NCBI GenBank assembly: GCA_050953365.1
Contig: JBMNMN010000002.1
Span: 62,001 to 126,000 of the forward strand
Origin: UBA1426 sp050953365
GTDB taxonomy: Bacteria > Bacillota > Clostridia > Peptostreptococcales > Anaerovoracaceae
Direction: 5' to 3'
Length of the DNA: 64,000 nt
Shown here: one piece after another, positions 54,401 to 62,796 of the stretch
Layout of the letters: every line of letters begins with the position of its first letter
How positions within the stretch are numbered: the stretch's first letter is position 1
Program-made: the position numbers and the translations under genes
Notes under the pieces: model-generated
The model's input: only the letters and a program-made list of their open reading frames with translations
Databases searched by the model: none
Told to the model about the DNA's origin: nothing

Positions 54401-57400
54401 GCGACCCGGACAACATCGCTTCGTTGAATTCGGTTACATCCATTGAAATCAACCTGACTCCTGATAACTATGCGCATATTAATCCTCCCTACAGCAGCCT
54501 TGCGGACAATACGATCACCGTGTCCGGCGAAGGCACCCGTCTCACGGCTTCGAAAACCTTTACCGTGGCGGATTTGGAGGGCAAGCAGACCCTTGCCGTA
54601 ACCAGCGATTATAACATAAAAAAGAATAGCGAAGATCAATCACAATTAAGATTCAGGGGCATTCCGCTTTATGCCTTCCTCAGCTCCACGGATGTAGGAC
54701 TCAAGCCTAATGCGGATGATGTCATAGTCACCTGTGAAGATGGTACATCCTATACCTTTAAATTGAGTGAAGTATATAAATCGGATTACATAAACGGCAA
54801 GACTCCGGAGATCAACAACCTGCGGATGATATTGGCTTACGGTTCCGCTTCGGTGGACAATCCCGATCCGGAAGACGGAAAGCCTCTTGTTGTAAGAGAC
54901 ACGGACGAGGGATACGACGCAAATTACGGCAACGACGGAGGACCGATCAAATTAGTGGTCGGGCAAATTGACGCGGAAGATGCAAATGCCTCCAAGGTAT
55001 TGAAAAATGTAGTTTCGATTGAAGTGACGGCATCCGAGCTTACCAGCTGGGGTCACAACACCAGCGCTGTCTACCAGCAGTATCTGGATGAACCCTTCAC
55101 CCTCCAGGTTGTTGACAATAATAATGAAATCCTGTTTGACAGGACTTATACAGTCGGCCAGCTGGAAGCCATGGAGTCGTTGGTCGAAAGGGAGAACATA
55201 ACCTGGGTGGGAACGCAGGAATGGGAAGGCATCAACCTTTGGAACTTCGTTATCCAGGAAACCGGAACGATTGCAGGAGTGAATGACCCGATAAGCGTTA
55301 CGATTTACGCCGGGGACGGTTATACCAAAGAGCTCAGAAGCACTTTCTCCATGGACGCCCTGATAAACGGCATTAAGGACGGCGAACTCAGGGTGCCGAT
55401 TATAATCGGCTATGCGGTCAAAGGCTATCCGCTGGTACCGGGGGTAGGCGATGACGGTTTTGTATCCTTTGCGGATAATAAAGGCGGTCCCTTGCGCCTG
55501 ATGACTCACGGAAACCAGGGCGCATGCGTAGCCGACATCATTAAGCTTGTAGTAAAAGTCGGCGAGAGCGGAGAAGATCCTCAGCTGCCGGAAGAAAAGG
55601 ATTTCAATATTTACGGGCTTGAATCCGGTCTGGTGGCCATGGATATCAAAGCCATCAAGAACATAACCACCGGAAACGGGAAGACAGAAACGGAATATAG
55701 AGCAAGCGGAGTAACAGAAAAGGTCAAAGGCGCTTATCTGACAGATCTGCTGGAAGCTGCGGGAGTGACAGGCAGCGCGGTTACCGTTGATATCATAACA
55801 ACGGACGGCTTCCTGCCAGATCATTATAAGGGAATCACCCTGGCAGACCTTGAGGCGCAGGCTTATTTTGTTGCTTACGACGTTTCGACGGACAGCGGGA
55901 CAACCTGGAGCAAGATTGAAGATACCGACGATAACGGTGTGGTTTCGACAGTCCGGATTTACCGCAATTATAACGGCGGGGATAATTGGAACAATAAAGT
56001 AACTTGCGTAAAGGGTATTACCGTAACAGGAGCTGAAACCGGCGGCGAGGACCCGGGTGAGGAGCCCGCCGTCATCGAGACCTTTACCATATCCGGTCTT
56101 GAAGGCGGAGATATCCAATATTATGTCGGAGGGACCAATCCGCATACTATAAAAGGTCTTCCGAATAATGCCGGAAAGGTGGAATCGAGCTATCCTTATA
56201 ACGGGGAGACACATTACGTAAAAGGAGCATTGCTGTCCTCCATACTTGAGGATGCAGGAGCCGGCCAAAATATTAAGGTAACCATAATTACAAGCGACGG
56301 CTATACAAAGGCTTCGTATGAAGATATCCCATACAGCGATATAGTCGATGATGAATACTTTATCGCGTACGATGTGGGCGAAGGAACCCAGACCTTAAGC
56401 TTTATTGAAGATGTAGACGGTAATGGAGTAACGGCTTCCTTCCGGATCTATCGCAATTATGACGACGGTTCAGACGGAAAGAAAGACAATCGTATTAAAG
56501 GAGTTATTGGGATAGAGATCGCGAAAGAGGTGTTAGTGTTAAACACGTATCCTGCGAACGGGCAGCCCGGAAATCTGCCCTTTGCGGGAGTGCGTTCCGT
56601 CCAGAAGGACAAGGACGGAGGGCTCTGGGTGAGCACCTACGGCAGCGGTGTCGGCTATAAGGCCGCTTCTTCCGAGAGTTTCATAGTCTATAATGAAGCA
56701 AGCAATCCCGCATTGAAGACCGGATCGGTATTTGCGTTAGCGGTTGATGAACAAGGCGGCGTGTGGATGTCCCAGGGCAAGGAGCCTGAAGAGAGCTTTG
56801 GTGTCGCGTATATGAAAGACGGCGTCATAACTTACTACAGCACTTCAGATGATCCTGCAACGATACCGCATGATTTCGTCCAGGAGGTCCAGATCGATAC
56901 GGACGGATGCATCTGGTTCGGATCCGCCGCCGGAGCTACCAGGTACGATCCCGCTGCAGGCACATGGACGACCTGGGATCGTACTTATGAGGATGCGGAC
57001 GGAGATTCGTTCCCCGCTACTTCGGTGGATAACATCATACTTGACGGAAGAGGCGGCGCCTGGTTGGGATTCTATCCCGACGGGACCGGCACCGAGGACG
57101 ATCCGTTCGTCGGCGGATTTGCACATATAACAGCCGACGGGGACATCACTCCTTATGAATACACCAGCGAGTATGATGCCGAATCAGGTTCTTCACAGAT
57201 GCTTGATGTTTGGGTGAGAGATATCGCCATTGATAAGGACGGAGGCGTCTGGGCAGTGGCATCGGGATCCAATGGCGGAAATGTGTGGTACGTGGATGCG
57301 GAAGGCAATGTCACGCAATTTACCGGTTATGGTCTGTTAGGACAGGGGAATTTCTCGGCAACCTCCAAATTAAGAATGGTTACCTTTGATCCCGACGGAG

Positions 57401-59385
57401 GACTGTGGTTCGGAACCGCGGGCGACGGAGTATTCTATGTGGCGGATCCCTCAACGGAAGCCCCGTTTACTGTTACCGCAAAGTACAATCACACCACGGG
57501 TTCGCTGCCGAGCGTTTCCTGGTGCAATATCTACAGCCTCGACTTTATCGGAAATACCTTGTACGCCGGTTCAAGCGCAGGATTAGCATATTATATATTT
57601 GATTCCGACAACAGCGGCGAAGATCCCGGAACCGGAGGAGAAACACCTGTTGATTATGACCTGAGCATTGAAGGGGCAGTTACGAGGAATGTTAAATTAA
57701 CCTTAGAACAGCTTCAGGATTCGCCGTCCGTTGTAACGAAGACTTACCCAAGTTTAAACAGTTACGGAACGAGAGGGGAAGATACATTTGAAGGTATTTA
57801 TCTTGAAGACCTGTTTAAGGAATTTGCAATCTTAAAAAATAATGCTAAAAGCATATCAATAATTGGAGAGGATGGATATCAAAGAAACTTTAATCTGGAC
57901 GAAAAGCCTCTTGGTGTTTATTGGACGGATCTCACCGGCAACAAAATTATGCTTGCCTGGAAGAGAAACGGCACCGCCATTGATCTGCAGCTGGTGATAG
58001 GTCAAATCAACGAACAGCATGTGAACAAACCCATGTGGGTCAGCGATGTGGTCTCCATTACGGTAAATGCTACTTCTACGGATTCGGGCTCAGGTACACC
58101 GGGGCATTATGAAGGCAGTCAGCCCGGTCAAGATGGAGAGCAGGAAACGCCCGCCGGGGGTTCACCTTTAACACAGGAAGTCAAGACACAATTGAAGCCA
58201 GAGACCCGCGTCAGCGGGCAGACCGCCAGCACAAGCGTTACGACAGGGGAATTTAATTCGGCTTTGGACCAGATTAAGAACAACATGTCCCAACAGACCG
58301 GAACAAGTGCAGAGGCGTTAAAAGGTGTCGTTGAGATCGATGCCACATCCGGCAGCAGTGAAAGGATCAATAAGACAGAGGTAAGCCTGACGATGAGCTC
58401 TATAAGAGCTATGGAAGAGGCGACCAATGTATCTGCTGCCATACAGACTGATCTGGGTACCTTGACATTGGATCCTTCAATTCTTGCCCAGCTGGCTCAG
58501 ATGTCAGGCGGCAATCTATCCATTTCTTTGGAGATTGCCGATGAGAGCCTTCTCAGCGAGGAAGAGCGTTCCCTGGCCGGTGGCAGGCCAATCATGGACA
58601 TCCGTTTGTTGATAGACGGCAAGCCCGTTACTAACTTTGGCGGTCGGACTATCTTGGCGGGGATACCCTACAAGGCGGCCGATACAGAGGAAGGGAGCAA
58701 TCTCATCGTCATGTACATGGATGGCTCGGATAAAGGAAAACCGGTAAAAATGTCTCTTTATAATGAAGAATCGGATGAAATGCTCCTGAGAACCGGCCAT
58801 CTGAGCCTTTACGGCATTGGTTACCGGGAAGTGGCCTTCAGCGATACAAACAGCCATTGGGCAAAGGAAAGCATCGAATTCTTAGCTGCCAGGGACATCC
58901 TGAAAGGGAAGGGAGCCAACCGTTTCGATCCCGACGGCAGCGTAACAAGAGCCGAATTTGTCACTATGCTGGCAAACTTTATGGACGGAATATTTACACC
59001 GGGAGCGAAGAGCGCCGGCTTTGACGATGTGGCTGCAGGCGCCTGGTATGCGGATTACGTCAACTGGGCAGTGCAAAACCGCATTGTCAGCGGATACGGC
59101 GACGGAAGATTCGGCCCCAATGACAAGATTACCCGGGAGCAAATGGCTGTTATGACCGACAACTTTATCAAATTTATCGCCATGACGCCGGATGTGGTCA
59201 AAACAAAAGTGGAATTCTCCGATCAGTCTCAGATCAGCAGCTGGTCAGCGGCCGCAGTAGCCAGAGTCCAGCAGTACGGGATCATAAACGGAAATCCAAA
59301 CGGGACATTTGCCCCCAAAGCTACGGCTACCAGAGCTCAGGCAGCTGTCATCCTTAAAGGATATCTGGAGGGACTGCTGAAGTAG
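51403..59385 (+). CDS. giant S-layer-anchored protein with tandem sulfite-oxidase-fold-like domains
   Basis: A 2660-residue exported protein. Signal peptide to ~46 (core AIVLTVAMVVTMSPII, cleavage after AFA). Then about nine repeated ~150-200-residue domains (starting near nt 51560, 52145, 52655, 53219, 53890, 54512, 55095, 55600 and 56080), each with an opening strand, Y/FTVxxLExM, a W/F-x-GIxLxxLL helix, a middle 'D-G-Y' strand and, in most, DGGPLRIIxG followed by VxSIEV. This pattern resembles the molybdopterin-binding (sulfite oxidase) fold, but the domains are nearly cysteine-free, so Mo ligation is unlikely. A six-blade Reg_prop-like propeller follows (56540-57600; repeated DGGLW), then a tenth domain (57655-58075), a linker domain and three SLH domains (58845-59380; TRAEFV, TREQM, TRAQA). 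Residues 412-418 read DAITGAT, a flavinylation-type motif. Confidence 0.82.
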   Translation: MSKKTGPQCSRYRTSRFIRQCLAIVLTVAMVVTMSPIIPGTNMNAFAADELSGNTVQPIVVVSGEGVLGGTAYSASNVSNERSYTLDELKELADETEYLYSSLNSVGVKRIYKAKGLEVSSLFQETAFLQDFYDDYAVKFTASDGVEATFDPGHEGNTTGGSMAGTYPVSQGIGVDRVYFPNIATGDVSDAVPVPIILSWENKYATAPDVPDTLQQDSAAPRLIVGQLAIDDVNNPMFNQNVRKIEAGNAISETAITIDGVEKTRAEILMMARADRSYTYDTQGGSKTVYARGVPLSILLSGYDDNDTVQFTTADNYPVSASGMTVAELIEGNYMLAYEVGESESELKGIYATAKNKPEIYGFFTLYGDGEKPAGLINSITVISFSGIDFVNSPYKHINNGGYTGSAPYGIDAITGATLTIEGPGLTSSVPLPIRELEEQNAGAYRGVYTDVRNGQEWTLNYEGIKLSHILYNMTSGDNGIHLTDKAYKVLIKNRVRQTIAEFTLDEIEEADSAGKPIIIAYGTGTEDGETVAPFVFDLGAGLLDELDNDDGPIKLVYDKSVFGGADPNPEYTEFGNLAYIYVAQQETPGYKHDKPPYDTPENSQYVLTVTGDKIGREVNYTVEQLEDMVQYGDDRAPIPGGMGYRAEYSLANSTYWYVNEYEGVQLWKLLLKSGLPAGAAIGEDKDTYVSFTATDNYKDFDKFTIEQVSNPDLFKYYEKNPADPNDGSYLGDDELDLRGIGYPVLVAYGVNGYPYVIKNTLDGYLSGLSNDGGPLRIISGKLEYSHANGSRQAKLLDKIIVGEDLFYSTHKYNPNKEGIYQQLAENSAVNVRVVTGSGENVTVLKEATYKVGDIEELIYGGSLTAAQLKDAKIKGFYELKKGSNTFNDLYEGINLRYFLEHVVQLPGYKGTITFSSGSEQLAMSLEEVLAYTGYNDATKLSNLSPVIAYAKNGVPLVADKNATGYESTVKLAEGTEYAHEITVKNDGGPLQVIFPRSTSDPDNIASLNSVTSIEINLTPDNYAHINPPYSSLADNTITVSGEGTRLTASKTFTVADLEGKQTLAVTSDYNIKKNSEDQSQLRFRGIPLYAFLSSTDVGLKPNADDVIVTCEDGTSYTFKLSEVYKSDYINGKTPEINNLRMILAYGSASVDNPDPEDGKPLVVRDTDEGYDANYGNDGGPIKLVVGQIDAEDANASKVLKNVVSIEVTASELTSWGHNTSAVYQQYLDEPFTLQVVDNNNEILFDRTYTVGQLEAMESLVERENITWVGTQEWEGINLWNFVIQETGTIAGVNDPISVTIYAGDGYTKELRSTFSMDALINGIKDGELRVPIIIGYAVKGYPLVPGVGDDGFVSFADNKGGPLRLMTHGNQGACVADIIKLVVKVGESGEDPQLPEEKDFNIYGLESGLVAMDIKAIKNITTGNGKTETEYRASGVTEKVKGAYLTDLLEAAGVTGSAVTVDIITTDGFLPDHYKGITLADLEAQAYFVAYDVSTDSGTTWSKIEDTDDNGVVSTVRIYRNYNGGDNWNNKVTCVKGITVTGAETGGEDPGEEPAVIETFTISGLEGGDIQYYVGGTNPHTIKGLPNNAGKVESSYPYNGETHYVKGALLSSILEDAGAGQNIKVTIITSDGYTKASYEDIPYSDIVDDEYFIAYDVGEGTQTLSFIEDVDGNGVTASFRIYRNYDDGSDGKKDNRIKGVIGIEIAKEVLVLNTYPANGQPGNLPFAGVRSVQKDKDGGLWVSTYGSGVGYKAASSESFIVYNEASNPALKTGSVFALAVDEQGGVWMSQGKEPEESFGVAYMKDGVITYYSTSDDPATIPHDFVQEVQIDTDGCIWFGSAAGATRYDPAAGTWTTWDRTYEDADGDSFPATSVDNIILDGRGGAWLGFYPDGTGTEDDPFVGGFAHITADGDITPYEYTSEYDAESGSSQMLDVWVRDIAIDKDGGVWAVASGSNGGNVWYVDAEGNVTQFTGYGLLGQGNFSATSKLRMVTFDPDGGLWFGTAGDGVFYVADPSTEAPFTVTAKYNHTTGSLPSVSWCNIYSLDFIGNTLYAGSSAGLAYYIFDSDNSGEDPGTGGETPVDYDLSIEGAVTRNVKLTLEQLQDSPSVVTKTYPSLNSYGTRGEDTFEGIYLEDLFKEFAILKNNAKSISIIGEDGYQRNFNLDEKPLGVYWTDLTGNKIMLAWKRNGTAIDLQLVIGQINEQHVNKPMWVSDVVSITVNATSTDSGSGTPGHYEGSQPGQDGEQETPAGGSPLTQEVKTQLKPETRVSGQTASTSVTTGEFNSALDQIKNNMSQQTGTSAEALKGVVEIDATSGSSERINKTEVSLTMSSIRAMEEATNVSAAIQTDLGTLTLDPSILAQLAQMSGGNLSISLEIADESLLSEEERSLAGGRPIMDIRLLIDGKPVTNFGGRTILAGIPYKAADTEEGSNLIVMYMDGSDKGKPVKMSLYNEESDEMLLRTGHLSLYGIGYREVAFSDTNSHWAKESIEFLAARDILKGKGANRFDPDGSVTRAEFVTMLANFMDGIFTPGAKSAGFDDVAAGAWYADYVNWAVQNRIVSGYGDGRFGPNDKITREQMAVMTDNFIKFIAMTPDVVKTKVEFSDQSQISSWSAAAVARVQQYGIINGNPNGTFAPKATATRAQAAVILKGYLEGLLK
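52636..52656 (+). other. candidate covalent FMN attachment site in the giant protein
   Basis: Codons 412-418 encode D-A-I-T-G-A-T, followed by LTIEGPGL. This fits the Dxx(S/T)GAT motif that ApbE flavin transferases modify on the final threonine in NqrC/RnfG-type FMN-binding domains. It lies at the junction of the second and third repeat domains. Whether a full FMN-binding domain surrounds it is not clear. Confidence 0.45.
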
Positions 59386-59402
59386 CTTCATTAAAAGTAT
59401 TT

Positions 59403-59456
59403 AAAGGGGACTCCGAAAAGTACCGAAAGAATATGGGCTATTTCGGAGCCCCTTGT
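59403..59456 (+). terminator. intrinsic terminator after the giant SLH gene
   Basis: AGGGGACTCCGAAA pairs with TTTCGGAGCCCCTT (one bulge) across an 18-base loop, followed by GTT. It separates the giant gene from the ECF operon. Confidence 0.7.
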
Positions 59457-59480
59457 TCACAAACAGATAATTCGCAGTAT

Positions 59481-59518
59481 AATCCGGAAAGCACTTCGCT
59501 GATTGTTCTTTCCGGATT
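59481..59518. promoter_or_regulatory. perfect 11-bp inverted repeat overlapping the promoter (operator candidate)
   Basis: AATCCGGAAAG (59481-59491) and CTTTCCGGATT (59508-59518) are exact inverted copies 16 bases apart. The right half overlaps the -35 end and the spacer of the promoter. There is no T-tract, so it is more like a dimeric repressor site than a terminator. Confidence 0.6.
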
Positions 59519-59532
59519 GGCTATGATATAAT
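59503..59532 (+). promoter_or_regulatory. promoter of the SLH/ECF operon
   Basis: TTGTTC (59503-59508), 18-base spacer, TGATATAAT with TATAAT at 59527-59532 (extended -10). The ATG at 59552 follows with GGAGGTG between, so the leader is only about 14 nt. Confidence 0.7.
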
Positions 59533-59551
59533 TTAGTATTGGAGGTGCCCA

Positions 59552-60991
59552 ATGATTAGGAAGAAATACAGAATCATGTTGGTTGGCCTTGCTTTCCTGC
59601 TGGCAGTTATATGTGGCGCCTATTTCCCGGATTCACCTGTCGCATTCGCCGGAGAAGAAGCAGGAGAAACGCTGACGATCAAGGGCGACGGCGTCACCAA
59701 AGAGATTACATTCAGCAGACAGGAGCTGGAGCGGATGACGGAGGCAAGGGAACGTCACATCTACTCTGCAACAAATAACTTTCCCACGGACAAGCTGTTT
59801 TATAGAGAAGGAATATCTTTGGACTATCTGCTGAAGCTTGCAGGGATTAAGGACAGTGCCAAGCAGTTGAAATTCATCTCTTCCGACGGCTATACCAGAA
59901 CCTTTACGCGTAAGGAGCTGTTGGAGGATCTTCGCTATTCCTTTGACAAAGACAATAAAAAGACGCAAGTGCCCCCTATTATAGCCTATTCCGACAGCAG
60001 CCAGGGATTCTCTTCCATGAGCCCCATAGAGCTGTGCTTCACCATGGGGCAGCGGGCAGCCGGAGAGCAGAACAATCCCTGGTTTGTCAAATACCTGAAA
60101 ACCATCGAGGTCAGCACGGCAGAGCCGGAAGAGTGGGAAGAGGTAACTTTCAAGAAAATCCCGGGTCCCGATGGTGTCACCGTAACCCCGATGCACCCAA
60201 AGATGGATTCGGTGAAAATCTACTATACATTGGACGGAACCAATCCGACGGTCCACAGTAATGTCTACAATATCAGCGCCACATACTATCAGCCGCAGCT
60301 CAATAAACCAATTTTGTTGACGGAGGATGCGGAGATTCGCGCCGTCGCTGTCGGAGCGGGGAAATACGACAGCCCCGTGTCTTCTACTGCCGTCGCCTTT
60401 GGAAGCGCGCGTTTCACCGATATGGACGATTACGCGTGGGCGAGGCTTGCCGTGGAAAATCTGGCTGAGCAGGGTATTATCAGCGGCATGGGAGGATCCC
60501 GCTTTGCTCCGGAAGAACCGCTGACAAGAGCACAGTTTGCCACCATGATGGTGCTTGCATTAGGCGATAAACCTGCAACGGAAGGAACGGCGCCTTTTAA
60601 TGACGTTAAGGCCGGCGACTGGTATTTCGGATACGTAAAAAAAGCGGCCGAACGGGGGTTTATTAACGGATATCCGGATGGAACATTCAGGCCAAATAAG
60701 AACCTGAGCCGTGAAGAAATGATCACCGTTGTCGTCAAAGCGGCGGACATGGCAGAACTGAGCAAGGAGAAGACGGAGGAAATCCTTAAAGGTTTTACAG
60801 GACAGACCCGTATCAGCTCCTGGGCAAGACCATATGTAGCCCTTGCAGAGGATATGGGGATCCTGGAGCACGGTCATATGGTGATTGAATCGGCACAGGG
60901 GGCTATGCTGGATGCCCAGAAAGTTGCCACCCGGGCCGAAGCTGCCGTGACTGTCTATAAACTACTTGACTACACTGATAACAATGAATGA
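59552..60991 (+). CDS. SLH-anchored single sulfite-oxidase-fold-like domain protein
   Basis: A 479-residue exported protein. Signal peptide to ~33 (IMLVGLAFLLAVICGAYF). Residues ~37-192 form one domain of the same kind as in the giant protein (ETLTIKGDGVTKEITFSRQE; FYREGISLDYLLKLAGI; SSDGYTRTFTRKELL; PWFVKYLKTIEVS). Residues ~205-290 look like a chitobiase/hexosaminidase C-terminal domain (VKIYYTLDGTNPTVHSNVY). Three SLH domains follow (~292-470; FTDMDDYAWARLAVENLAE; TRAQFATMM). The catalytic cysteine of true molybdo-enzymes is not evident. First gene of the ECF operon; its stop overlaps the upstream alternative start of the S-component gene. Confidence 0.82.
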   Translation: MIRKKYRIMLVGLAFLLAVICGAYFPDSPVAFAGEEAGETLTIKGDGVTKEITFSRQELERMTEARERHIYSATNNFPTDKLFYREGISLDYLLKLAGIKDSAKQLKFISSDGYTRTFTRKELLEDLRYSFDKDNKKTQVPPIIAYSDSSQGFSSMSPIELCFTMGQRAAGEQNNPWFVKYLKTIEVSTAEPEEWEEVTFKKIPGPDGVTVTPMHPKMDSVKIYYTLDGTNPTVHSNVYNISATYYQPQLNKPILLTEDAEIRAVAVGAGKYDSPVSSTAVAFGSARFTDMDDYAWARLAVENLAEQGIISGMGGSRFAPEEPLTRAQFATMMVLALGDKPATEGTAPFNDVKAGDWYFGYVKKAAERGFINGYPDGTFRPNKNLSREEMITVVVKAADMAELSKEKTEEILKGFTGQTRISSWARPYVALAEDMGILEHGHMVIESAQGAMLDAQKVATRAEAAVTVYKLLDYTDNNE

Positions 60992-61031
60992 TAACAAAGC
61001 AGGTGCCTTTGATACGACAAGGATTATTGCC

Positions 61032-61592
61032 ATGGAAACCCAGCAAAAGCCGCAGAAAAGATTTCTTAACAGCTTCAAAGTTCATCACCTGGTCATCATC
61101 GCCATGATGGCCGGTCTTGGAATTGCGGTGAAGCCCTTGGTGGTTTCTCTGGCCCATCTGATAACAGGGCCTTTATTCATCCCGGGAGGAGCTCTCGCGG
61201 GAGGCTTTTACATGATGTGGCTGGTCCTGGGAGCGGCTCTTCTCAACAGATCCGGGGCCGCTACTCTCATCGGACTGGTTCAGTCGGTCATGGTGCTTGC
61301 CGTGGGCGTTTTCGGCAGCCACGGTATATTCAGCCTGGTCACCTATACCGTTCCGGGGTTGGCCGTAGACGGCGTGCTTCTTATTACCCGCCTGGAGCCC
61401 AGGGAGAAGCTGACCATGTTCCTCTGCGGCATAGCCGCCAATCTCACCGGCGTCATTCTCTCCAATGTGATCTTTTTCAGGCTTCCGTTGCTCCCGTTGA
61501 CCCTTTCCCTCTGTATGGGAGCGCTGTCCGGCGCATTGGGGGGACTTTTAGCGTTTCTTGTTGCCCGACGTTTGGAGAAACTGCAGATATGA
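61032..61592 (+). CDS. ECF transporter S component (substrate-binding membrane subunit)
   Basis: A 186-residue membrane protein with about six helices (KVHHLVIIAMMAGLGIAVKP; IPGGALAGGFYMMWLVLGAA; GLVQSVMVLAVGVFG; FLCGIAANLTGVIL). ATG 61032 has AAGGA 8 bases upstream; a coupled ATG at 60984 (overlapping the SLH stop) is also possible. The GGALAGGFYM segment recalls YkoE-type S components. Two ECF ATPases and EcfT follow in the same operon, confirming the class. The vitamin or cofactor substrate cannot be read from sequence. Confidence 0.78.
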   Translation: METQQKPQKRFLNSFKVHHLVIIAMMAGLGIAVKPLVVSLAHLITGPLFIPGGALAGGFYMMWLVLGAALLNRSGAATLIGLVQSVMVLAVGVFGSHGIFSLVTYTVPGLAVDGVLLITRLEPREKLTMFLCGIAANLTGVILSNVIFFRLPLLPLTLSLCMGALSGALGGLLAFLVARRLEKLQI

Positions 61593-62116
61593 ACCGGAAT
61601 ACGAAGATTATAACCGTTGTGCTCGCCCTGTTGCTGCTGGCTACCGTAATAACCGTCCTTATCAATTACAGCCACTCTAAGGAGAGGCTGGCAATTCTGG
61701 AGAAGCAGGAAATCCTTCTGTACGAGAAGGGGGCGGAGGTTTGCCGCATAACCTTTTCGGATCTGGATGAAATCGGCTCCACGGAATTCCAGGCGGACCT
61801 GAAGAGCAGCACGATGCTGAAACCGGAGCCCCATAGCTATACCGGAATCCCCTTGCCGGAGCTTTTTTCTTATGCCGGAATTTCTCTGGAGGATAAGAGC
61901 CGGGTAATGGTCGGATCTCTGGATGGCTACCGGGTACCGTTAAAAATCGAGGAAGTTACTGCCCTGGACAATGTGTTCCTAGTCTATAAGGACAACGGAG
62001 AGTTTTTGAAAACTTACAGTGAACCGGACGGCCAGGGACCCTATATGATCGTTGTCCGCGGGGACAAGTTCAGCCAGCGATGGGCCAAATATGTGGTTGA
62101 ATTAAACGTGGAATAG
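61589..62116 (+). CDS. membrane-anchored sulfite-oxidase-fold-like domain protein
   Basis: A 175-residue protein starting in an ATGA overlap with the S-component gene; the much longer open frame beginning at 61217 is rejected because it runs through that gene. One N-terminal membrane helix (IITVVLALLLLATVITVLI), then an extracellular domain: EVCRITFSDLDEI, YTGIPLPELFSYAGISLED, VGSLDGYRVPLKIEEV, GPYMIVVRGDKFSQRWAKYV. The order strand, GIPLxxL helix, DGY strand and G-P-x-x-hydrophobic matches the domains of the two SLH proteins. Its place between the S component and the ATPase genes suggests it delivers ligand to, or modulates, the transporter. Confidence 0.78.
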   Translation: MNRNTKIITVVLALLLLATVITVLINYSHSKERLAILEKQEILLYEKGAEVCRITFSDLDEIGSTEFQADLKSSTMLKPEPHSYTGIPLPELFSYAGISLEDKSRVMVGSLDGYRVPLKIEEVTALDNVFLVYKDNGEFLKTYSEPDGQGPYMIVVRGDKFSQRWAKYVVELNVE

Positions 62117-62133
62117 TTGAAGGAAGAGAAGAG

Positions 62134-62796
62134 ATGAAGGTGATAAAGGCAAATAGCATCACATTTAAATACAAGGGCCAGGAAGAGCCTTTGTTTTCGG
62201 ATGTCTCCTTTCAGCTGGAAAAGGGAAAGATCGCTGTGCTTACCGGGCCTTCCGGCTCCGGGAAAACCACCATGGGATTATGCTTTGCCGGGGTTATACC
62301 TCATCTCATAGAAGGAATATTCGAAGGGAAGGTAGAAATTGAAGGCAGAGTCGGCATGGTATTTCAGGATCCCGACCTGCAGGTGTTTCTGCCAGCGGTG
62401 GAAGATGAACTGGCCTTTGCTCCGGAGAACCTCTGCTGTTCCAGGGAAGAAACGAGAAAAAGAATCCAAGGAGCTTTAGAACAACTGGGAATCCCTTCCC
62501 TTCGTGAAAGGGATCCTGCCAGACTATCCGGAGGACAAAAGCAACTGGTCGCTTTGGGCGGCGTATTGACAATGAAACCGGATCTGCTGATCCTGGACGA
62601 GACCTTTTCCCATTTGGACCGTGAGGCAAGGAAAAGAGTAAAAGATCTTTTGCTGACTCTGAAGGCAAATGGCGTCACAACAATCCTTATCGGTCACGAT
62701 GCCGACAGCCGAGAGGTTGCGGATGAAATCTTTATCCTAAATGAAGGAAAGCTGGAGCCCTGTTCTCCCAAGCCGGAGGTGGACCGATTTGACTAA
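62134..62796 (+). CDS. ECF transporter ATPase EcfA (first)
   Basis: A 220-residue ABC ATPase. Walker A GPSGSGKTT, Q-loop GMVFQDPDLQVF, signature LSGGQKQLVALGG and Walker B LLILDETFSHLD (Glu-Thr in place of the more common Glu-Pro). QDPDLQVF is typical of CbiO/EcfA proteins. It energises the ECF complex with the partner ATPase encoded next. The GGAAGAGAAGAG ribosome site lies close to the ATG. Confidence 0.9.
   Translation: MKVIKANSITFKYKGQEEPLFSDVSFQLEKGKIAVLTGPSGSGKTTMGLCFAGVIPHLIEGIFEGKVEIEGRVGMVFQDPDLQVFLPAVEDELAFAPENLCCSREETRKRIQGALEQLGIPSLRERDPARLSGGQKQLVALGGVLTMKPDLLILDETFSHLDREARKRVKDLLLTLKANGVTTILIGHDADSREVADEIFILNEGKLEPCSPKPEVDRFD

Noticed and set aside
54952..56268. 438-codon open frame on the minus strand
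   Set aside because: Antisense to the giant SLH gene, within its repeated domains; no start signal and no family resemblance.
58341..58361. Second flavinylation-like motif (DATSGSS)
   Set aside because: It lacks the required G-A-T and lies in the linker domain before the SLH repeats.
51403..59385. Active extracellular sulfite oxidase or other Mo enzyme
   Set aside because: The domains lack the catalytic cysteine expected for Mo ligation and there is no Tat signal; a binding or scaffold role fits better.
61217..61588. N-terminal extension of the membrane-anchored domain protein
   Set aside because: It would run through the S-component gene in another frame; the ATGA-overlap start at 61589 gives a normal membrane anchor.
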